Below, piece after piece: positions 59,501 to 64,000 of a stretch of 64,000 nt of DNA. A program made the position numbers and the translations under genes. The notes below the pieces were generated by a model. It did no database searches. It was not told where the DNA came from and worked only from the letters and a program-made list of their open reading frames with translations. The DNA comes from Macrobrachium rosenbergii (lineage: Eukaryota > Arthropoda > Malacostraca > Decapoda > Palaemonidae): NCBI RefSeq assembly GCF_040412425.1, contig NC_089749.1:35396570-35460569 (forward strand), given 5' to 3'. The number at the start of each line of letters is the position of its first letter. Within the stretch, counting starts at the first letter, position 1.

Positions 59501-61048
59501 GACAGAGGCCGCACTAAATTTCAGAAGTTTTCAGACTCTTTGGCAAACAATGCAGTCTCCTTCTATGAGCCGATAAAGAAGAACAGAACTGACTTCTTCA
59601 GGCAAGAAGCTGCTCCTGTAGAACAGTCAAAGCAGAAACTTCTGAAGGAGGATTGCCAGCTTTCTCAAAGCTATTTATATCCTGTCAGAGCCGTGAATGT
59701 GATCTGCAGGAATTCTTCCAGCACGAGAATCAAACATTCCCAGCTTCCCTTAGTGAGGGTGGTAGGCTGTACACATGTCAGAAGTCTCAGCTGACCTCGG
59801 TCCTGGAGAGTCATGTTACACTAGAAGACAAAGAACCAAAGACTGATGTCCTCATTGTAGATGGATCAGCTTTGGTCCATGCCTTGCCACCAAAGAAAGG
59901 AAAGACCTTTGAGGGCTATGCACTTTGCGACTTCTTGCCTGTGATACAATCCTATAGCAGCAAGTACACATCATCACATCTTGTATTTGATGTATACAAT
60001 ACATCCAGCCTCAAAGCTGAGACCAGGCTCCAACGTGGTCAAGGAGGAAGGCAAGGTGACAGACAAGAACACAATTCCATCCAACTGGCGCAATTTCCTA
60101 AGACACGATGCCAACAAGACAGAGTTGTTCCAGTTCCTGGCAGACAAAGTTGCCCAGATGTCTGCCACAAATGTTGTCATTGCCACGAAAGGGTCTGCTG
60201 TCCTCAGCACTCATGAGGCTAGTCTTCAGGGACTGGAAAAGTGCTCTCATGAGGAAGCTGACACCGCATCTTTCTCCATGCCAAATATGCCACAGAACAT
60301 GGAGCCAAGACCATCACGGTTAAAGCAAATGACACAGATGTTCTTGTCGTTGCAGTCAGTGCTTTCTCCACTCTCCACAATCTAGGGCTAGAGAAGCTAT
60401 GGGTGGCATTTGGCCAAGGCCAGAGCCTGCGCTGGATTGCTGTGCATGACCTGTGCAACTCTCTGGCCAGGAGAAGGTGAATGGCATACTCTTCTTCCAT
60501 GCGTTCACAGGCTGTGATACAGTGTCAGCCTTCCGGAGCAAGGGCAAGAAGACCGCCTGGCAGACATGGAACATCTTTCCAGAGGCCTCCACTGTGTTCT
60601 CCAAACTGAGTCACTACCCTCTCAGAGTGGAAGAGAGTGACCTGAAGGTCCTGGAGAGGTTTGTCATACTTATGTATGAAAGATCCAGCACTGCTGGCAC
60701 TGTGGATGAGGCTAGACTTGATATGTTTGCCAGAAAACAAAGGGCATATGAGGCCATTCCACCAACCAGGAGCTCTCCTCCAACACACCAAGCGTGCTGC
60801 GTACCAGGCTGGTTGTGTGTGGGGGGCAGGCCACCCAGTGTCAGCCACAGCCAGAGAACCCTGCTGAGTGGGGATGGCAAAAGTCTGGTGAAGCATGGCA
60901 AGTCCTCTGGACAACCAACTCGCCCTTAGCCAAGAGTTGCCAACAGCTTACCAAATGTGGATGCAAAGCAGGCTGTCGGGAAAGGTGCAAGTGCTACAAG
61001 CTGGGTCTTCCCTGCACAGCTCTGTGCACTTGCAAATGTGAAGTCTAG
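56554..61048 (+). pseudogene. Academ-like transposase with XPG-type nuclease and CXC motif
   Basis: A single protein of roughly 1,490 residues, split over about eight frames by single-base indels (near 57440, 57700, 57955, 59650, 60040, 60265, 60470 and 60780). N-terminus: CCLCQKDKRGEHLTSP and CIFCEKV ... YHHACLCALYNRKRS clusters, probably zinc-binding. Centre (57959-59794, 611 residues open): FTTAVMDNIDHNP, ITADQPIYAVAKQVQW, MFGGLHIEMA at 58568-58597, WLPIHLRDMLTLESSHP and ALDQAHEQTNAFIKADGGA. This is presumably the transposase; its catalytic acids are not assignable by eye. C-terminus: VDGSALVHALPP, HEEAD (60248), NDTDVLVV (60328), FTGCDTVSAF..KGKKTAW (60504-60560), then CGCKAGCRERCKCYKLG with CTALCTCKC. 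Stop at 61046-61048. Confidence 0.75.
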
Positions 61049-61519
61049 ATAAATATTGCCCTCTCTTCAGTAGATAATCTAGCTTGAGCATCCAACGTGT
61101 CATGCTATGCCTACCTTCTTATCCTCGAATTTTTCAAAGGTGTAGGTTGAGAGACCTATACATAGATTGGTTGCGTTTAGTCCGTATTTCTCTTCTTTTC
61201 TTTTTATGGTTACAGTCTTAGACACAATGTTGTATGTGACCATACCATTACTATTTCAGTTGAAAATAGCATATTAGTTAAACTGTCTGATCACATGAAT
61301 ATACCATTAAATAAAAACAGTTGGTCTCTATGTCTGCTAGCGCTGTGGATAGAAAAAACTTTTATGGCAACCATTTTGTACGCCATCTTGGTTACAATTC
61401 ATTTAGTAAGGGTTTTCAATAAAATGTGTGGTATGGAACATTTTATAACCTAAAAGTCGAGGTTTAAAAAAAAAACTGGCATATTCCATCCAATAGATGC
61501 TCCCAAACCAGTGAATCTC

Positions 61520-61674
61520 AACATAGATGGCGGCCATTTTGAAAAATAGCCGCCATCTTGGATTTTCAGGTGGCCAGCGCCCTTTTCTAAGAGAGCGTAG
61601 TCTTAGGAATGTTTGTGCCAAATTTCATGCTTGTTTCACTATCTGAACGATTTTTACAGCAATCTGCTGCACTA
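61520..61674 (-). repeat. Right inverted repeat of the Academ-like element
   Basis: GTGGCCAGCGCCCTTTT at 61570-61586 mirrors the left arm. GATGGCGGCCATTTT (61525) and GCCGCCATCTTGG (61549) face each other. Confidence 0.8.
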
Positions 61675-61677
61675 TTA
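61675..61677 (+). repeat. Target duplication TTA, right
   Basis: TTA, matching 55663-55665. Confidence 0.8.
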
Positions 61678-62360
61678 ATAGACAAGTAACTTTGCATCCA
61701 AAGTGTTTAACAAAAATGCTTTTAAGGGGAAAGGAAGAGATAGAGGTTAAAGACGTTCTGTTATTAAATGAAGAATTGCCAGATTTTGTCAGAATGGATA
61801 ATTCATTGGTCCACCTGAAGGGTAATACTTGTGAAGTTTATGTCCAAAACTACTCAGATAACAAACTAACACTATATGCAGGCATTGTCTTTTGCATAGG
61901 AATACCTGTTAACAACCCTTTACTAACACTAGAAGAAAAAGCATTTTTTTTTCTGTAACTGGTCAAAAGTCTGAATTAAACAAGGAGATGAATAAAACAG
62001 ATTTCCTAGAAAACAAAAATAAATTAATTCACGTATTAGAAAAATGCAGAGATGTAATAGCTATGGAAGGAGATAAATTAGGTAGAACAAATGTCCTTCA
62101 GCATAGAATTTTGTTAGATGATGCTGCAAAACCATTCTTTATTCCTAATTACAGATTACCAATAAGCCAAAGACCCATAGTTGATAATTTGATAGAAGAA
62201 ATGAAGAAAGATGTGGTAGTCATTCCTTCCAAATCTCCAGATAATTCTCCATTGCTACTTGTTCCAAAGAAAGATGGAAATTGGAGACTTGTGATAGATT
62301 ATAGAAAATTAAATTCCAACACCATCCCAGATAGAATGCCAATGCCAGTAATTCAAGATA
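61678..62360 (+). pseudogene. Third gypsy linker and N-terminal reverse transcriptase
   Basis: 61692-61958 continues the gypsy frame from before the DNA transposon (MLLRGKEEIEVKDVLLLNEE...). A stop near 61958 follows a poly-T run. 61988-62360 then holds the start of reverse transcriptase: VLQHRILLDDAAKPFFIPNY, RLPISQRPIVDNLIEEMKK, LLVPKKDGNWRLVIDYRKLN, ending DRMPMPVIQD. There the LTR sequence begins and the catalytic parts are absent. Confidence 0.8.
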
Positions 62361-62618
62361 GTAAAACTGTAACCGTAATTGTACTTGTGTATGTAATTAC
62401 TTTCATCATTAAAGTAAGAAGCTACCCATTTCGTCTCCATTGCGCCTTTCTGAGAGATATAATTACATTTAATATAAGTCCCTTCTAAATAATAAACTCG
62501 TAAGCTGCTGACTACGGAAGGAGACGCTGTGGACGAATACGTCGCCGACTTAGAAGAAAAACGCAGGTAAGAAGGGAACAATAATATGTCACACAAGTTA
62601 TGAAAATGAACTTGTGCA
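62352..62618 (+). repeat. Partial 3' LTR (third gypsy)
   Basis: Matches 52185-52453. It starts within the reverse transcriptase codons at TTCAAGATA, so its 5' part is missing. Confidence 0.75.
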
Positions 62619-64000
62619 CGACACCCCCTCCACGGGGATGCATTCAGTGAGGGCCTGAACGCCAAGTCAACCTGTTTGGTCAGCAAATGGCTCTTCGAGG
62701 CATTGAGGAATTCTGTTGATTCAGAAGCCGAGGAAGTGTTTTGCATGATAGGTGAAACCCGAGTGAATTGTCTTGGTCATACAAGAAAAAATTCACATGG
62801 TTCAAATCACCTTTGGCAAGTTGCGACCATGACGAGTCCATCAACTTTGGTTTCCTTCAGGGGTCCCCAGAAAACTTCGATGGCAAGATGAACCGTTCAC
62901 AGGGAAGAAAGTTCTTGAGATCATAAACCTGCCGAATCACACGGACGATCCCTGTAAAAAACTTCCAGAGTTACCACAATGATCTCTCTACCATTCGAGT
63001 ATACAACTTGTTTGGTCCATACAACGAATCCGAAGTATGTGCTTCTGTGGCTGAGAAAGCATGGAAGTGTGAATGTTTCCAATCTCAAACCCAAAACTGT
63101 CTGATACCCGGTTCTCGGAAAAGTCCGAGGGGGTAAGAGAACAGGTGAGAGAATCTAGCACCCTTACCATACCTGCCAGAAGCGAAGGGCCCTGCAGGTG
63201 AGAAAAGCCGTGGGTGGTCGTCAATTCATGTTGAGGATGGCCATACAGGGCTGGGAGAGCGAGCATATTCACATGAATGTGAATGGAGCTACCCCTGGGT
63301 GAGCTGATCCATTCTTGCGAACGTGAACGAGGGCTGTCCCGGGAAGAGCGATATCCTGACGACGTGCTATATAGTCTTCTTCGAAGTCATGCTTCTGCAA
63401 ATGTAAAAGACTGAACTAACAAAGCTTTGTGTTCCTCGCTTGGTCTCCCAAAAAACTTTGAGGACAGACTTATGATCCATGGAAGCATCCATGGTCTCTT
63501 CCCCAGGATCATTGAGCCGAGAGATCAGAACCACAATTTCTGAGTAGGTCCTCTGTAGACTGGGGTGTTTGTGTCCTGAGGAAAAGTACCCTCTCCCTTC
63601 AGGTCACGGTACCCTTGGCCTACTCTCTTGGCAAGAGAGAGACTTTGACAGAACCCCAGACCCTCTCTCATTGAAAGGGGCTGAGCACCTTTCCCGGACC
63701 TGTCAGAAACTGAAGCCCGCACAGGCAATGAAAGCCATGAGCAGCGATCGTCAAGAAGAAGGCTACACGGGTCTAGGAGAGTGAACCCGCTCATGCAAAC
63801 ATGGGAGGGCTGTCCTGAGGAGAGCAAACAGGTTTGCACAAACGTGCGCATAAGCTATCCCTAGTTGAGCGGTTTGTACACACGAACGCGGGCGAGGGCT
63901 GACATGGGGAGAGCGATAGCGCACTCTTTGGCACAAACTCGGGTTGTCCTCACGATGTACCCCAGTCTTCTTCGAGTCCGTAGCCTCTACATGCAAAGAA
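62619..64000. other. Unassigned repetitive DNA with diverged duplication
   Basis: About 63253-63410 and 63813-64000 are diverged direct copies. Both run through GAGCTACCCCTGGGTGAGC / AAGCTATCCCTAGTTGAGC, a GAGGGCTG block, GAGAGCGATA-like sequence and CAGTCTTCTTCGA. Open frames are short, lack domains and lie on both strands. Confidence 0.45.

Larger units (their letters stand above)
55666..61674 (+). mobile_element. Academ-like DNA transposon (6.0 kb)
   Basis: Ends are TAGTGCAGCAGAT... and its reverse complement ...ATCTGCTGCACTA. Imperfect inverted repeats extend about 150 bp and include GATAGTGAAACAAGCATGAA and AAAAGGGCGCTGGCCAC in both arms. The 3-bp TTA duplication flanks it. It encodes one long protein (56554-61048) with N-terminal cysteine clusters, a conserved central domain, an XPG/FEN1-like nuclease region and a C-terminal cysteine-rich motif. 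From memory, Academ elements have 3-4-bp duplications and include forms carrying an XPG nuclease (AcademX), so I place it there. No search was possible. Confidence 0.75.
52185..62618 (+). mobile_element. Third gypsy element, internally deleted, hosting the Academ-like transposon
   Basis: Direct repeats 52185-52453 and 62352-62618 (TTCAAGATAGTAAAACTGTA ... AACTTGTGCA) are the shared, 3' part of its LTRs. Behind the first copy lie an AT-rich leader, gag with Asn-rich and CCHC segments, and protease. After the 6-kb DNA transposon come a linker and the first third of reverse transcriptase, which runs directly into the second LTR copy. RT core, RNase H, integrase and the start of the 3' LTR are therefore gone. 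The 5' LTR probably starts upstream of 52185, but its boundary is not visible. Confidence 0.8.

Noticed and set aside
55666..61674. CACTA (EnSpm) transposon, because the termini contain TAGTG and CACTA
   Set aside because: Orientation is reversed: the element begins TAGTG and ends CACTA, whereas CACTA elements begin CACTA. The protein does not resemble a CACTA transposase.

Overview
This looks like a repeat-dense stretch of nuclear DNA from an invertebrate, most likely a decapod crustacean. The organism is inferred from several DIRS-type, Ty3/gypsy, copia and I-like LINE relics, an Academ-type and a Harbinger-type DNA transposon, and very long GA and TA microsatellites. No sequence match could be run. 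I find no convincing host gene, tRNA or rRNA; almost all recognisable coding sequence belongs to mobile elements.

Layout. 1-720 is a LINE relic (reverse transcriptase YADD box and RNase H). 800-2720 is a degenerate DIRS element on the plus strand. 3917-4322 may be a solo LTR. 5604-8367 is a PIF/Harbinger transposon with 21-bp perfect terminal repeats, a MADF/BESS gene on the plus strand and a DDE transposase on the minus strand. 9480-10560 is a copia gag/protease relic. 11051-11238 and 11963-12858 are fold-back elements. 12859-16645 is unassigned repetitive DNA.

16646-34528 is a nest of elements. A Ty3/gypsy element (5' LTR 16646-16977, 3' LTR 34207-34528) is broken twice. A 6.56-kb I-like LINE (18876-25434, minus strand, 12-bp target duplication) sits inside its reverse transcriptase. 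A second LTR element (27766-34174, 5-bp target duplication CTAAT, LTRs about 1% different) sits just before its 3' LTR. This inner element has integrase upstream of reverse transcriptase, the order known from Gmr1-type gypsy elements.

34529-36763 holds diverged tandem repeats. 36764-38520 is a 5'-truncated gypsy relic on the minus strand. 39420-41520 is a second DIRS relic, also minus, with a tyrosine recombinase. 41590-43660 holds TA arrays and a fold-back element with a TA core. 44050-48946 is a complete gypsy element (minus strand, 180-bp LTRs, target duplication GATTT) related to the 36764-38520 relic. 49600-51480 has TA and GA arrays.

52185-62618 is another gypsy element, degraded and internally deleted. 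Into it a 6-kb Academ-like DNA transposon (55666-61674) has inserted at TTA. This element carries one long gene with an XPG/FEN1-like nuclease region and a C-terminal cysteine-rich motif. 62619-64000 is unassigned, with a diverged duplication.

Many otherwise well-conserved coding regions are broken by single-base indels, often in homopolymers, even in the element with nearly identical LTRs. Part of the apparent decay may therefore be assembly error.
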